64,000 nucleotides of DNA from Endozoicomonas euniceicola (GTDB lineage Bacteria > Pseudomonadota > Gammaproteobacteria > Pseudomonadales > Endozoicomonadaceae), in NCBI RefSeq assembly GCF_025562755.1, contig NZ_CP103300.1:1240001-1304000 (forward strand), given 5' to 3'. A program made the translations under genes and the position numbers. This document shows positions 33,575 to 43,009 of the stretch, one piece after another. The notes beneath the pieces are model-generated. The model saw only the letters and a list, made by a program, of their open reading frames with translations. It was not told the DNA's origin and searched no databases. Position 1 is the stretch's first letter. Each line of letters begins with the position of its first letter.

Positions 33575-34357
33575 ATGAGCAAAATCCGAGTAGTCCAGAT
33601 TTCTGATTGTCATGTGTTTGGCAATACTGAAGGTCGTTTGATGGGCGTCGATACCCGTGCGAGCTTGCGTAGTGTTCTGGACGATATTACACAGCGCCTG
33701 AACAACATTGACCTGATCGTGGTCACTGGCGACCTGAGCCAGGATGACAGTAAAGCGTCCTATCAATGGCTGCAACAACAGCTGGCTCCCCTGGAAATGC
33801 CCTGTTACTGGCTGGCGGGTAATCACGACATCACGGCCCTGATGCAGGAAGTCTGCCCGGCCGCCATGCAAAAATCCGTTATAAAGAGAAACTGGCAGCT
33901 GTTGCTTCTGGATTCTCACCAGGAAGGTAAGATTCCCGGTTTTTTGTCCGATTCGGAGCTGGGCTATATGGAACAACAGTTGAGGGGGTATCCGGATCAT
34001 CACACCCTGATTGCTTTTCATCATCCGGCTTACACCATTAACAGCCCATGGCTGGACACTATAAACCTTCAGAACAGTGAGGCTTTCTGGGAACGCCTTA
34101 ACCAGCACCCAAATGTTAAAGTGGTGATTAACGGCCACATTCATCAGGTGCAGGAGTGGCAACAGGGATCTATTCAGGTACTTTCAGCGCCTTCTACCGC
34201 TGTACAGTTCAAGCCAGAATCCTCTGATTTCAGCCTCGACAGCCAACCGCCGGGTTACCGGGTCATCGATCTGCTGCCTGATGGCACCCTGACGACTCAG
34301 GTTATCCGGCTGCCTGAATACGCCCAATTTCCAGACCTTACCTCATCAGGCTATTGA
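33575..34357 (+). CDS. cpdA: 3',5'-cyclic-AMP phosphodiesterase CpdA
   Basis: Metallophosphoesterase that hydrolyses cAMP, 260 residues. Metal ligands are visible in order: ISDCHVF (DxH), VTGDLSQDD (GD), LAGNHD (GNHD), FHHPA and NGHIHQ (GHxH). It sits downstream of yqiB as in E. coli. It sets the cell's own cAMP level and has no evident link to the ExoY-like cyclase at 12 kb. Confidence 0.95.
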   Translation: MSKIRVVQISDCHVFGNTEGRLMGVDTRASLRSVLDDITQRLNNIDLIVVTGDLSQDDSKASYQWLQQQLAPLEMPCYWLAGNHDITALMQEVCPAAMQKSVIKRNWQLLLLDSHQEGKIPGFLSDSELGYMEQQLRGYPDHHTLIAFHHPAYTINSPWLDTINLQNSEAFWERLNQHPNVKVVINGHIHQVQEWQQGSIQVLSAPSTAVQFKPESSDFSLDSQPPGYRVIDLLPDGTLTTQVIRLPEYAQFPDLTSSGY

Positions 34358-34500
34358 AGCCGCTTTTTTATATAAGCTTTTTTTATTAACAGTGCCCGCT
34401 GCTTTCCTAGATTTATAAATAGGAGCAGTGGAATTGCCTGCCAGTCAAAGTCATTCAATCCCGCTGCGTAGTTCCTGAAGTAGTAGAGAAAGGAGTCTTT

Positions 34501-34743
34501 ATGTCCAGGGTCAGGTCAATGCAGTACGATGATCAGGATCAAACCTATTGGGATGGCGGTCAGGAAGTCCGCAAGTCTCAGTCCGCTAAAGATCGTTGTA
34601 AGAAAAGAAAGTCAAAATCCATCCGCCGGGGTATCAACGAATACTGGGAAAAGCAGCAACTGCGTCAAAACACGGTCGGCAGCAATGAAGATTTTGATGA
34701 ATTTGGTGATTCCGATGGGTTTAATGACGAAAACCTGCATTAA
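34501..34743 (+). CDS. Small charged protein, unknown
   Basis: 80 residues with a strong ribosome site (AAAGGAG, 7 bases before ATG) and its own terminator, so it is probably expressed. The middle is very basic (KDRCKKRKSKSIRRG), followed by a helix (INEYWEKQQLRQ) and an acidic tail (EDFDEFGDSDGFNDEN). The helix loosely recalls the small PA3496-type proteins of pseudomonads, but I cannot confirm this. Confidence 0.65.
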   Translation: MSRVRSMQYDDQDQTYWDGGQEVRKSQSAKDRCKKRKSKSIRRGINEYWEKQQLRQNTVGSNEDFDEFGDSDGFNDENLH

Positions 34744-34766
34744 TCGGATCAAATCACTGTCTATGA

Positions 34767-34791
34767 AAGCCGCCTGACCGGGCGGCTTTTT
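34767..34791 (+). terminator. Rho-independent terminator
   Basis: AAGCCGCC (34767-34774) pairs with GGGCGGCTT (34780-34788) around TGACC and continues into a T run. It ends the small gene at 34501-34743 and lies between two convergent genes. Confidence 0.9.
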
Positions 34792-34844
34792 ACTGCTCAT
34801 AAAGCCATCAACCAACAGCCGTATATTTTAAGCTTCCGCGTCCC

Positions 34845-35636
34845 TCAGCCATAGCTGTCACGGTTGAAAAACCGGATCAGGGCATTTGCCACTAAATCCG
34901 GCTTTTCAGCATGCAACCAGTGTCCGGTTCCGTGGATACTGCGCAGACTGGCACCGGGAAAGAGTTTAAGTACCTCACTGCGATGTTCTGGCAGAATATA
35001 GTCGGATTCACTGCCTTTCAAAAACAGTATCTCCCCGGGGAAAGGTTTGCTGGCCTGCTGCCCCGACAGGATGGCTTCATAAGACTGTTCAATGGTCTCC
35101 AGGTTCATTCTCCAGCCAAATGCCCCATCCGCCTTTCTGAACAGGTTCTTTAACAGAAACTGCCGTATCGCCGCCTCTGAAATGTAGTTTGCCAGTACAA
35201 CATCAGCATCGCTGCGCTTTTCCAGCGTATTGAGATTAATCGCTTTCAACCCGGCAAACACATCATCGTGTCGACGCACGGTATAAGTCACAGGGGCAAT
35301 ATCCAGCACTGCGACACTGATAATCCGGTCGGGGTAGCGCAACGCTGTTTCCATAACAATCTTTCCGCCCATGGAGTGCCCAAGCAGATGTGCCTGCTCA
35401 ATCCCCTGTTCATCCAGATACTCAACCAGGTCTGCGGCCATATCTGAGTAGTGCATTGTTGGTTGAGTGTCTGCCTGATGGGGCGAGTGACCATGATTGC
35501 GAACATCTACGCCATGTACACAGTAAGACTCTGCCAGCCTGCGGTTAATAGCACCCAGATTCTCCTGAGAGCCAAATAAACCATGGACGCTGAGCAGATT
35601 AACCCCTTGCCCCTGCGTTCTTGAATAGAGCTTCAT
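34845..35636 (-). CDS. ybfF: Alpha/beta-hydrolase, YbfF-type esterase
   Basis: Cytoplasmic esterase of 263 residues. The oxyanion region is LLSVHGLFGSQENL, the nucleophile elbow GHSMGGK, and the catalytic His is in HGTGHWLHAEKP. The sequence DVRNHGHSPH is typical of YbfF, an acyl-CoA/short-chain esterase. Convergent with the small gene to its left. Confidence 0.9.
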   Translation of the reverse strand: MKLYSRTQGQGVNLLSVHGLFGSQENLGAINRRLAESYCVHGVDVRNHGHSPHQADTQPTMHYSDMAADLVEYLDEQGIEQAHLLGHSMGGKIVMETALRYPDRIISVAVLDIAPVTYTVRRHDDVFAGLKAINLNTLEKRSDADVVLANYISEAAIRQFLLKNLFRKADGAFGWRMNLETIEQSYEAILSGQQASKPFPGEILFLKGSESDYILPEHRSEVLKLFPGASLRSIHGTGHWLHAEKPDLVANALIRFFNRDSYG

Positions 35637-35787
35637 ACTGGAAAGTTCCTATACAACTTAAACCATTAAATCGTTTTTATACTTAAACAGGCTTTGAGCC
35701 ATCCATTAACCCAGCAACATTATTCCGCTACAGCTTCTCTAGAATCGACTAGGCTGGATTAGCCCAACTGATATCGAGAACGAAATA

Positions 35788-36903
35788 ATGAAATTCTACC
35801 CTGAATTATATTACTGCCCATGGACTCTGCGAATACCCTATTTAAAAACGACAGTGATCTACTGGATAAAACCATTATTTTTTATACTCCTATGCCTGAC
35901 CAGCGCCTCTGGTTTACTGTTTGCACAAACCTGCCCCTGCCCCGATTGCGGCAAAAAAATGAGCGAGTTGCCCGATGTTAGAATGGTACGATGCGTAAAC
36001 CCGAATTGCTCTAATTTCGACAAGCTAACTTCAATAGAGGACCTTGCTGGTCTAAGTGGAGCTTTGAAGGGTCTCCAGCTAGTCGGAACCGGGGGCAGCA
36101 ATCCAGACCAGCAACCCGTTAGCGTACAGCGGCTACCAGAACCAGAACCAGAACCAGAAGGAGCCTGCGGAGGAGGGGAAGATCAGCAAATAGACGTTAT
36201 AACAGGCATAATTTCAAGTCTTACAGAGACACAACAGATAGCCATTTTACAACAGATGTCCAATAGCTACACCAGAGATGAGCTGCAAAAGGTGACTATT
36301 CAATATCTGGCTCAGGAAACAGGAATGAGCCCGGAGGATTTTGAGCAGCAACTCTTGGCTACAAGTTCGCTATTTAACATTATGTCGCAAGAGTGTTATG
36401 AACTCTGGCGACTCCCCAACACGGCAGAAACATACTGTTTAACATCCCGGAAAAGCAAGGTTCAACAATTTATTCAAGAGTTAACTCGTTGTCAAACAAC
36501 CGAAGTGGATATGTCCACCTTCTCGCGGACCGTGAAATCAAGTAAATTGGACTTTAATATACAGGAGCTTGTTCGCTTATCCGATTCAAATGACTTATCG
36601 CCTGTTATAGAGTATATAAAAAGATCAGGAGAAGCCTGGTTCGGGTTTAACTATAACAGTGTAGCGATAATCTTAACACTTTTTCCCCTCAGACTTACTT
36701 CAGGTTCTACTGCCTTTAATATTCAAATGTCTTTTTATGGCAACACACAACTGACAGTGGTTGTGCCCTTTGATAAGATAAAAGAAATGCTGTCTCGCAT
36801 TATGGCTCATCCTGAATACACTGATTTTTATGCCGTTTTATTTAAAGACAAAAAAACAGACCCGGGACCAGATTCAAAAAATCCGGAGTCAGCCAGCCAT
36901 TAG
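35788..36903 (+). CDS. Exported or membrane protein with Cys pairs, unknown
   Basis: Not recognised, 371 residues. There is a hydrophobic signal or anchor (about residues 24-46, FFILLCLTSASGLLFA). Right after it comes a zinc-ribbon-like set (CPCPDCGKK and VRCVNPNC; C51, C54, C69, C74), a PEPEPEPE linker, then a mostly helical domain with repeated Gln (TETQQIAILQQM, EDFEQQLLA). Composition is AT-richer than the neighbouring core genes, suggesting acquired DNA. Confidence 0.6.
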   Translation: MKFYPELYYCPWTLRIPYLKTTVIYWIKPLFFILLCLTSASGLLFAQTCPCPDCGKKMSELPDVRMVRCVNPNCSNFDKLTSIEDLAGLSGALKGLQLVGTGGSNPDQQPVSVQRLPEPEPEPEGACGGGEDQQIDVITGIISSLTETQQIAILQQMSNSYTRDELQKVTIQYLAQETGMSPEDFEQQLLATSSLFNIMSQECYELWRLPNTAETYCLTSRKSKVQQFIQELTRCQTTEVDMSTFSRTVKSSKLDFNIQELVRLSDSNDLSPVIEYIKRSGEAWFGFNYNSVAIILTLFPLRLTSGSTAFNIQMSFYGNTQLTVVVPFDKIKEMLSRIMAHPEYTDFYAVLFKDKKTDPGPDSKNPESASH

Positions 36904-37110
36904 TTAGCCAACACACGGCAGCTCCCACTTAACCCATTGGGAGCAACACTACTTTATACTGGAGAGTTCCTATATAGCTTTCTGTTTTCTTCGCAATTCT
37001 ACTTATCTTTCAGGTTTACTCACTACTTTTTGATTCAGATCAAAATATATACAGTCAGCAATTCATTACCCTCCACCGGTTACTCATTCCAATAAGGGGC
37101 TAAAACCCGA

Positions 37111-38250
37111 ATGACTTCTAAAGAATTCAAACTTGAAGCCTATCTCGAAGAACTGAAGCCACTGGTTAACATTGACTGTGGTACCTGCACCCCTGCTGGC
37201 GTTGCCAAAGTCGCTGATATAATGACTGAAAAGTATGAAAGCATTGGCTGGCACGTCACTCGTAAAGACTTCGGTGAGCAGGTAGGTCCGGGCGTTCTGG
37301 CTACCAACAAGCCAGAAGCAGAGCAATTTGACATCATGCTGATTGGTCACATGGATACCGTTTTCCCTGAAGGCACCGTGGCTGAATGGTCCCTGACCCA
37401 TGACGACGAAAAAGCCTATGGTCCTGGCTGCGCCGATATGAAATCCGGCCTGTTGAACATATTCCTGACAGCCAGCTCTCTGCCTGCCGACGTACTGGAT
37501 CGCCTCAACATTGCTGTGGTCATGAACCCGGATGAAGAAACCGGCTCTATCGCCTCCGGCGACTGGATCAAAAGTATCGCTAAAAAGAGCCAGTGCGTTC
37601 TGGTCGCTGAAGCAGCCCGTGCCGACGGTTCCCTGGTTAAAGCCCGTAAGGGTATGGCCCGCTACGCTATTGAGTTCAATGGTAAGGCAGCACACGCTGG
37701 TAATGAGCCTGAAAAAGGTGTTTCTGCCATCACAGAACTGGCGCACTGGATCAGCACCCTGAACAAGGAAACGAACTTTGAAACCGGCACCACATTGAAC
37801 TTTGGTACGGTTGAAGGGGGAACGGGCAGTAACGTGGTGCCTGACTTTGCCGCTACCGCCCTGGACATTCGTTTCTGGGACAACGACGACTACACCGCCC
37901 TGGAACAGAAGATTGCCGACATGGTGGCTAACCCGTCACTGGAAGGCATCAGCATCAATCTCAACCGTACCGCTCATAAGCCAGCGTTCACACCCAACGA
38001 AGACTCAGAGAAGCTGATGGCTCTGATCGAAGAAACCGGCAAGAGCATTGATCTGCCTGTCACCTGGCAGGCAGTGGGTGGTGGTTCTGATGCTAACCTG
38101 ACCGGCTCTCTGGGCGTGCCTACTGTTGACGGTCTGGGGCCTATTGGTGGTGCGATGCACAGCCGCAATGAATTCATGGTACTGGATTCTATTGGCAAGC
38201 GCCTGGAACTGCTGCGCGCTGTGATCATCAATATTGCGGAAAAAGCCTGA
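37111..38250 (+). CDS. M20 metallopeptidase, glutamate carboxypeptidase-like
   Basis: Zinc-dependent exopeptidase or amidase of 379 residues. Metal-site motifs in order: GHMDTVFPEG, GPGCADMKSG, PDEETGS, AEAARADG and GAMHSRNEF. The middle dimerisation domain has GKAAHAGNEPEKG. It resembles CPG2-type carboxypeptidases that remove C-terminal glutamate. No signal peptide, so it is likely cytoplasmic here. The substrate is not certain. Confidence 0.9.
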   Translation: MTSKEFKLEAYLEELKPLVNIDCGTCTPAGVAKVADIMTEKYESIGWHVTRKDFGEQVGPGVLATNKPEAEQFDIMLIGHMDTVFPEGTVAEWSLTHDDEKAYGPGCADMKSGLLNIFLTASSLPADVLDRLNIAVVMNPDEETGSIASGDWIKSIAKKSQCVLVAEAARADGSLVKARKGMARYAIEFNGKAAHAGNEPEKGVSAITELAHWISTLNKETNFETGTTLNFGTVEGGTGSNVVPDFAATALDIRFWDNDDYTALEQKIADMVANPSLEGISINLNRTAHKPAFTPNEDSEKLMALIEETGKSIDLPVTWQAVGGGSDANLTGSLGVPTVDGLGPIGGAMHSRNEFMVLDSIGKRLELLRAVIINIAEKA

Positions 38251-38283
38251 AGCGCAGGTCGATAGTCAAAACAGACTGCCAGT

Positions 38284-38324
38284 GAGGTGGGCATTATGCC
38301 CATCTCATTTCAGGTTCTTTTTTT
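38284..38324 (+). terminator. Probable terminator of the M20 peptidase gene
   Basis: GAGGTGGGCAT (38284-38294) pairs with ATGCCCATCTC (38296-38306, one G-T pair), and a T run follows at about 38317-38324. It overlaps the 3' end of the convergent SET gene. Confidence 0.55.
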
Positions 38325-40020
38325 CTTTTACGGCTTTTTTCGGTTTAACAGCAGTTTCAGGTTTAACGCTGGAAACATAAAGCTGCCAGTCCACGGAGTA
38401 TCCGGCTTCTGCCCAGAAGAAATTGGTCGTATGCCTGAGTTTATTTTTCAGTGCTACGCTGAGCTCGCTTCGATCTGAAACAAGTTCCTGTATACCTTTT
38501 AGCGCCTTACGATCATGATCATTCAGGGGGTGACCATCACTGAGGCGGTTCCACTGATTTGCACAGAGTCGCCAGACTGTATCAGAAAGCTCATTTTCGT
38601 CATGAAAATCCGCTAAGTCTGTTGCCTTCAGGATGTCTTCGGTAACACCTGCGGCTATCGCCGTATTTTTTATTACCTGCATTTTTGGCTTGATGCAGGT
38701 TTTCCAGTCACCTTCCATATTGTCCACAACCCAGAAATACTCGGTGGTATGCAGAAGTTTCAAACGGTATTCCAGATCCAGTCCCTCATTATTGATGTCA
38801 TCAATCAGTTCTTTTAAGATCTTTTTATTTTTGTTATCCAGCTCTCTGTTTCCGTCAGAACCGATATAATTCCAGAGCTTACCGTACCGGTTCCATTTTT
38901 CTTCAGGCATACTTTTATGAAAAGACTTTCTTGTGTCGGCATCGATTACATCGATTGATACCCCGGCTTGTTCAGAATAATTTTTAGTTTGTCGCATTCT
39001 TTTAAGAATACTTCCTGTCGATTCTACATCAACGTCACATAGTTTACGCTTTTCACCCTGCTCAATGACGTAGCCTTTTTTACCAAAAATAGTAACGGGT
39101 AATATGGATTCGATGGCATATCTTACCTCCTCAGAATCATCAGCATTCACAACAAGATTTTTCCCGAAGTTTATTTTTTTCTTATTCCCGTGCAGGTAAT
39201 CAAAGCATAGCTCCTCACCACTTTTTATATTTTTTAAAGCAATGACACTCACTTTCACTTTGTCTTTTTCTGACCAGAGGGCTGCTGAACCCTCAAAATT
39301 AACATTCAACTTTACATTGGGTTTTTTAGAGTGATTTAAATACTTCAGGTTTGCAGTACCATCAACACCGAACTCCATCGGCGTGCCTTTAAGGTCAATG
39401 CCTGTCCATACGACAAACGTATCATTGTTCCGATATTGAATCTTTTCAGCAATATTATCCCGTTCAAGACCTTCTTCAATAATTTCAGCAACATAAAAAT
39501 GCTCAGGATGCTGTTTACAGGGATATGAAAGTACTGTCTTCCCTGTATATTCACCCACCTTCTCACCAGCGACAAAGTCTTTACCCGCAAATGCCCCCTT
39601 ACCGTCGATCTTTGAGCTTCCCGCGGATACAAAGGGGGCTGTGGGGACGGGTGAGTTTTCCGTACTTTCGGGCAGGTCTTTACCGGGCTGTGAATCGACA
39701 GGCAGAAGTTTAGTCGCGATTCGTGTTGTTCCGGTCAGCAGGCTCTTAATTTCCCTGCATTCATCAATATGCTTTTGCTTTTCAGCAAGCTGTGAGTTTT
39801 TTTCGACAGGAATAGTAAAAGGCAGAGCGACTGTTTGATGTTGACAGGGCTCTAAATGTTCTTTTGAACTATTAGCAGCCACAGGCGAACCAGCCAGCAG
39901 GAAACGAACTTCTCTACCAAAAACAACGCGACTTTTGTTATGCCCGGTATACTGATTCTGCTTGTGAGTATTACCCCCACTAACGGAACCCAATGAGCAT
40001 CCTGAACCAAAAATTTGCAT
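38305..40020 (-). CDS. SET-domain protein lysine methyltransferase (effector candidate)
   Basis: ATG at 40020 is chosen (AAGG 6 bases upstream), giving 571 residues; an upstream ATG at 40083 lacks a ribosome site. Residues about 137-275 form a SET domain: SSKIDGKGAFAGKDF, GEYTGKTV, then ANLKYLNHSKKPNVKLN with the NHS motif (about 229-231) and SGEELCFDY ending in the catalytic-site Tyr (about 275). The C-terminal 250 residues are helical with a repeated pattern (LKLLHTTEYFWVVDN...DWKTCIKP and KNKLRHTTNFFWAEAGY...DWQLYVSS), unrecognised. SET proteins in bacteria often modify host histones or ribosomal proteins. No Sec signal is clear. Confidence 0.82.
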   Translation of the reverse strand: MQIFGSGCSLGSVSGGNTHKQNQYTGHNKSRVVFGREVRFLLAGSPVAANSSKEHLEPCQHQTVALPFTIPVEKNSQLAEKQKHIDECREIKSLLTGTTRIATKLLPVDSQPGKDLPESTENSPVPTAPFVSAGSSKIDGKGAFAGKDFVAGEKVGEYTGKTVLSYPCKQHPEHFYVAEIIEEGLERDNIAEKIQYRNNDTFVVWTGIDLKGTPMEFGVDGTANLKYLNHSKKPNVKLNVNFEGSAALWSEKDKVKVSVIALKNIKSGEELCFDYLHGNKKKINFGKNLVVNADDSEEVRYAIESILPVTIFGKKGYVIEQGEKRKLCDVDVESTGSILKRMRQTKNYSEQAGVSIDVIDADTRKSFHKSMPEEKWNRYGKLWNYIGSDGNRELDNKNKKILKELIDDINNEGLDLEYRLKLLHTTEYFWVVDNMEGDWKTCIKPKMQVIKNTAIAAGVTEDILKATDLADFHDENELSDTVWRLCANQWNRLSDGHPLNDHDRKALKGIQELVSDRSELSVALKNKLRHTTNFFWAEAGYSVDWQLYVSSVKPETAVKPKKAVKEKKNLK

Positions 40021-40149
40021 GACTAACCTTTTTTCCTTAAGAACGAATAAAAAGATGGACAATAAAATGGCCAGCAAATTCATTCATTATCAGGAGAATA
40101 ACCGAATGGTCAGTGTGACTAACAACAAAGCAGTCAGTTGAATCGAGGG

Positions 40150-40182
40150 ACACCGGGCCTGACAGATCGTTAAGCCCGGTGT
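40150..40182. other. Hairpin upstream of the SET gene and downstream of thyA
   Basis: ACACCGGGC (40150-40158) pairs exactly with GCCCGGTGT (40174-40182) around a 15-base loop. No T run follows on either strand, so it is not a classical terminator. It could still stop or stabilise the thyA transcript, which ends at 40206. Confidence 0.5.
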
Positions 40183-40205
40183 TCAGTGGTTATAACGAAG
40201 CTACT

Positions 40206-41039
40206 TTATACTGAAACTGCTGCCTTAATATGCGGATGCGCCTGATAATCCACCAGTTCAATATCATCAATGGTGAATTCAAAGAGGTCTTTGATCAGCG
40301 GGTTCAGCTTCATGGTGGGTAAGGGCAGAGGCTCTCTGGACAACTGCTCCTCAACCTGCTCCAGGTGGTTAGAGTAAATGTGCGCGTCGCCAAAAGTATG
40401 CACAAACTCACCCAGTTCCAGCCCGCATACCCGGGCAATCATCATAGTCAGCAACGCATAGGACGCAATGTTAAATGGCACGCCCAGGAAAATATCAGCG
40501 CTGCGCTGATAAAGCTGACAGGACAATTTGCCATCCAGCACATAGAACTGGAACAGACAGTGACAGGGCGGCAGTGCCTGCTTGCCCATGGCAGCGTTTT
40601 CCTTTGGTGAATGTTTTACATCCGGCAGAACCGTTGGGTTCCAGGCGCTGATCACCAGACGACGGGAGTCCGGGTTCTTTTTAATTTCATCCAGCAACCA
40701 CTGAATCTGGTCCACGACTTCGCCGTTAGGACCTTCCCAGCTGCGCCACTGTTTGCCGTATACAGGGCCCAGATCGCCGGTTTCCGTTGCCCATTCATCC
40801 CAGATGCGAACGCCATTTTCTTTCAGGTAACTAATGTTAGTGTCACCTTTCAAAAACCACAGTAACTCATGAATGATGGAGCGCAGGTGGCATTTCTTGG
40901 TGGTGATCAGTGGAAAACCATCCGCCAGGTTAAAACGCATCTGGTAACCGAACACACTGTAAGTGCCGGTGCCGGTACGATCCGATTTAAACGTGCCATG
41001 GTCTTTCACATGACGCAGAAGGTCCAGATACTGTTTCAT
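40206..41039 (-). CDS. thyA: Thymidylate synthase
   Basis: Converts dUMP to dTMP with methylene-tetrahydrofolate. 277 residues with the full family sequence: SDRTGTGTYSVFGYQMRF, HELLWFLKGDTN, the active-site Cys in LPPCHCLFQFYV, and FGDAHIYSNH near the end. The start overlaps the lgt stop by 4 bases, so lgt-thyA is one operon. Confidence 0.98.
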   Translation of the reverse strand: MKQYLDLLRHVKDHGTFKSDRTGTGTYSVFGYQMRFNLADGFPLITTKKCHLRSIIHELLWFLKGDTNISYLKENGVRIWDEWATETGDLGPVYGKQWRSWEGPNGEVVDQIQWLLDEIKKNPDSRRLVISAWNPTVLPDVKHSPKENAAMGKQALPPCHCLFQFYVLDGKLSCQLYQRSADIFLGVPFNIASYALLTMMIARVCGLELGEFVHTFGDAHIYSNHLEQVEEQLSREPLPLPTMKLNPLIKDLFEFTIDDIELVDYQAHPHIKAAVSV

Positions 41040-41896
41040 TTTTTCAGTCCGTTTTTAGCCGCTGGGTGCTGTTTCAGCCAGGTCAGGTCGTCTTGGTTCT
41101 GACCATTCACCAGAGGGTATTTTGAATAACCAATAACCATAAATGCTACACCCAGAATGATCATCGGGGTAGATAGCAACTGCCCCATAGTTAGCCACTC
41201 AAACGCAATAAAACCGAGCTGTTCATCAGGCTGACGCACAAATTCAACCAGAAAACGTCCAAGACCATAGATAATCAGGAACAGACCCGACACGGCCATT
41301 CTGGGGCGGGGTTTGGATGAGAACCACCAGAGTACAGAGAACAGCACAACGCCTTCGATGAAGAACTGGTACAGCTGGGATGGGTGCCTTGGCAGTTGGG
41401 ACGGGTCGTTAGGAAATATCATGGCCCATGGTGCATCGCTCACACGTCCCCAGAGCTCACCGCCTATAAAGTTGCCGATGCGTCCGGCACCAAGACCTAA
41501 AGGCACCGTGGGAGCGATAAAATCAGTCATCTGAAAAAAGCTTTTGCCATGCTTTTTGCCAAACAGATACGCGGCCAGCAGCACACCCAGCAGACCACCG
41601 TGAAATGACATACCGCCTTCCCACACCCGGAACAGCCAGAGCGGGTCTCTCAGGAAGTGGTCGAAATTGTAAAACACCACATAACCAAAGCGTCCACCAA
41701 GAATTACTCCCATGGCGCTATAGAACACCAGGTCACCGATCTGCTCTTCACTCCACAAACCATTGGACTTTCTGGCGCGATAAATGCCCAGCCACCAGGC
41801 TCCGGCAAAACCGACAAGGTACATAAGTCCATACCAGCGAATGCTTAAAGGACCAAGACTGAACAGGATAGGGTCTATATCTGGGTAAGGGATCAC
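41036..41896 (-). CDS. lgt: Prolipoprotein diacylglyceryl transferase
   Basis: Inner-membrane enzyme that attaches diacylglycerol to the lipobox Cys of lipoproteins. 286 residues with about seven spans; conserved SFHGGLLG and GAGRIGNFIGGELWGR. It precedes thyA with a 4-base overlap, the usual gammaproteobacterial pair. Confidence 0.97.
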   Translation of the reverse strand: MIPYPDIDPILFSLGPLSIRWYGLMYLVGFAGAWWLGIYRARKSNGLWSEEQIGDLVFYSAMGVILGGRFGYVVFYNFDHFLRDPLWLFRVWEGGMSFHGGLLGVLLAAYLFGKKHGKSFFQMTDFIAPTVPLGLGAGRIGNFIGGELWGRVSDAPWAMIFPNDPSQLPRHPSQLYQFFIEGVVLFSVLWWFSSKPRPRMAVSGLFLIIYGLGRFLVEFVRQPDEQLGFIAFEWLTMGQLLSTPMIILGVAFMVIGYSKYPLVNGQNQDDLTWLKQHPAAKNGLKK

Positions 41897-41937
41897 GGGT
41901 GATTCCAGTTCTCTGATGAATGGTAAAAAACGAAAGC

Positions 41938-42723
41938 TTATAGGATAAGAAACTCTACCCCTACCAGCAAAAGAAAAACAGCAAAGAGTTTTTGCAGCCT
42001 CTCTGCCGACAGGTGGTGCGCCAGTCTTGCGCCATAACGGGCAAACAGCATACTGGTCAGCACAATGCCCAGAAAAGCAGGCCAGTAAACATAACCTGTC
42101 GTCATGGCCGGAAGCTGATCGTTCCCCTGCCCCATCAACATATTGGCCAGAGCGCCCATCAGGGCAATAGGTAAACCACAGGCCGCCGAGGTGCCGACTG
42201 CCTCGGGCATTTGCAGGTTGCTTTTGCGCAGAAAGGGCACAGACAAGGTGCCACCACCAATCCCGAAGATAGTGGAAGCCCAGCCTATAAAAATGCCGGC
42301 GCTAAAAAACGTGGGGCGTGATGGAATATGACTGCCCTCTCTGACTTTGAAGCCTATCCACATTTTGATGGCCATAAGGATGGCGAAAATGCCTATCGTC
42401 TTCCGCAATACCTCACCAGTCATCTGGATGGCGGTATAAACCCCAAACCAGGCACCCAGCAGAATGCCTATCGTCATCAGAAGAAAAATAGGCCAGCACA
42501 CAGAGCCTTTAGCATGGTGCGCACGAATTGAGCTGAGGGATGTTACAGCAATGGTAGCCAGAGAAGTGCCCACTGCTAAATGAGTCAGAATGTCTGATGG
42601 AAGCCCCTGGATTTCAAAGCTGAAAACCAGGGCGGGTACGATAATGAGCCCACCGCCAATACCAAACAGGCCTGCCAGCGTGCCTGCCAGCGCCCCCAAA
42701 ATTAAATAAGACAAAAATACCAT
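41938..42723 (-). CDS. TauE/SafE-family membrane transporter
   Basis: 261 residues, about eight spans, two halves each starting with a glycine-rich GIGGG motif (LFGIGGGLIIVPAL and IFGIGGGTLSVPFL), which defines the TauE/SafE (sulfite/sulfoacetate exporter) family. The substrate is unknown. It is upstream of lgt-thyA by 41 bases on the same strand, so it may be co-transcribed. Confidence 0.92.
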   Translation of the reverse strand: MVFLSYLILGALAGTLAGLFGIGGGLIIVPALVFSFEIQGLPSDILTHLAVGTSLATIAVTSLSSIRAHHAKGSVCWPIFLLMTIGILLGAWFGVYTAIQMTGEVLRKTIGIFAILMAIKMWIGFKVREGSHIPSRPTFFSAGIFIGWASTIFGIGGGTLSVPFLRKSNLQMPEAVGTSAACGLPIALMGALANMLMGQGNDQLPAMTTGYVYWPAFLGIVLTSMLFARYGARLAHHLSAERLQKLFAVFLLLVGVEFLIL

Positions 42724-42883
42724 GCCACCATCCTGACTGGCTTACCCACAACTGGAGCCTGTACTAAAGTACTTGAAACTTGAAGTCATTCATCCAGACA
42801 ACCCGTACAACAGTGAACTTGAGATAAGCCAGAAAGTAAAAAAATTTAGTTTAACCCGTCTATTATCGGCTAGGAGCGTTTTT

Positions 42884-42916
42884 GTGATAATCGCTGTTTT
42901 GCAGAGAGATTATCAC
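42884..42916. promoter_or_regulatory. 9-bp inverted repeat, possible operator
   Basis: GTGATAATC (42884-42892) and its exact reverse complement GATTATCAC (42908-42916) are separated by 15 bases, in the 286-bp gap between divergent TauE and acyltransferase genes. Spacing of the half-sites is about 24 bases centre to centre. It could bind a dimeric regulator; no known consensus is recognised. Confidence 0.4.
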
Positions 42917-43009
42917 TTATACACGTTATTGTTTCACCGAATTATGATTTTTAATCAGGATACCTTAAACTCTCCAGCCCTAGTAATGCGCATTAATTAA
43001 TCTAAACCT

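Noticed and set aside
12051..34357. Functional link between the ExoY-like cyclase and cpdA
   Set aside because: cpdA sits in its normal yqiB-cpdA context 20 kb away, and the cyclase is expected to need a eukaryotic activator. Co-occurrence looks like chance.
42773..43000. Small protein gene of 75 codons upstream of the acyltransferase
   Set aside because: No ribosome site, atypical composition, and it overlaps the inverted repeat and probable promoter region.
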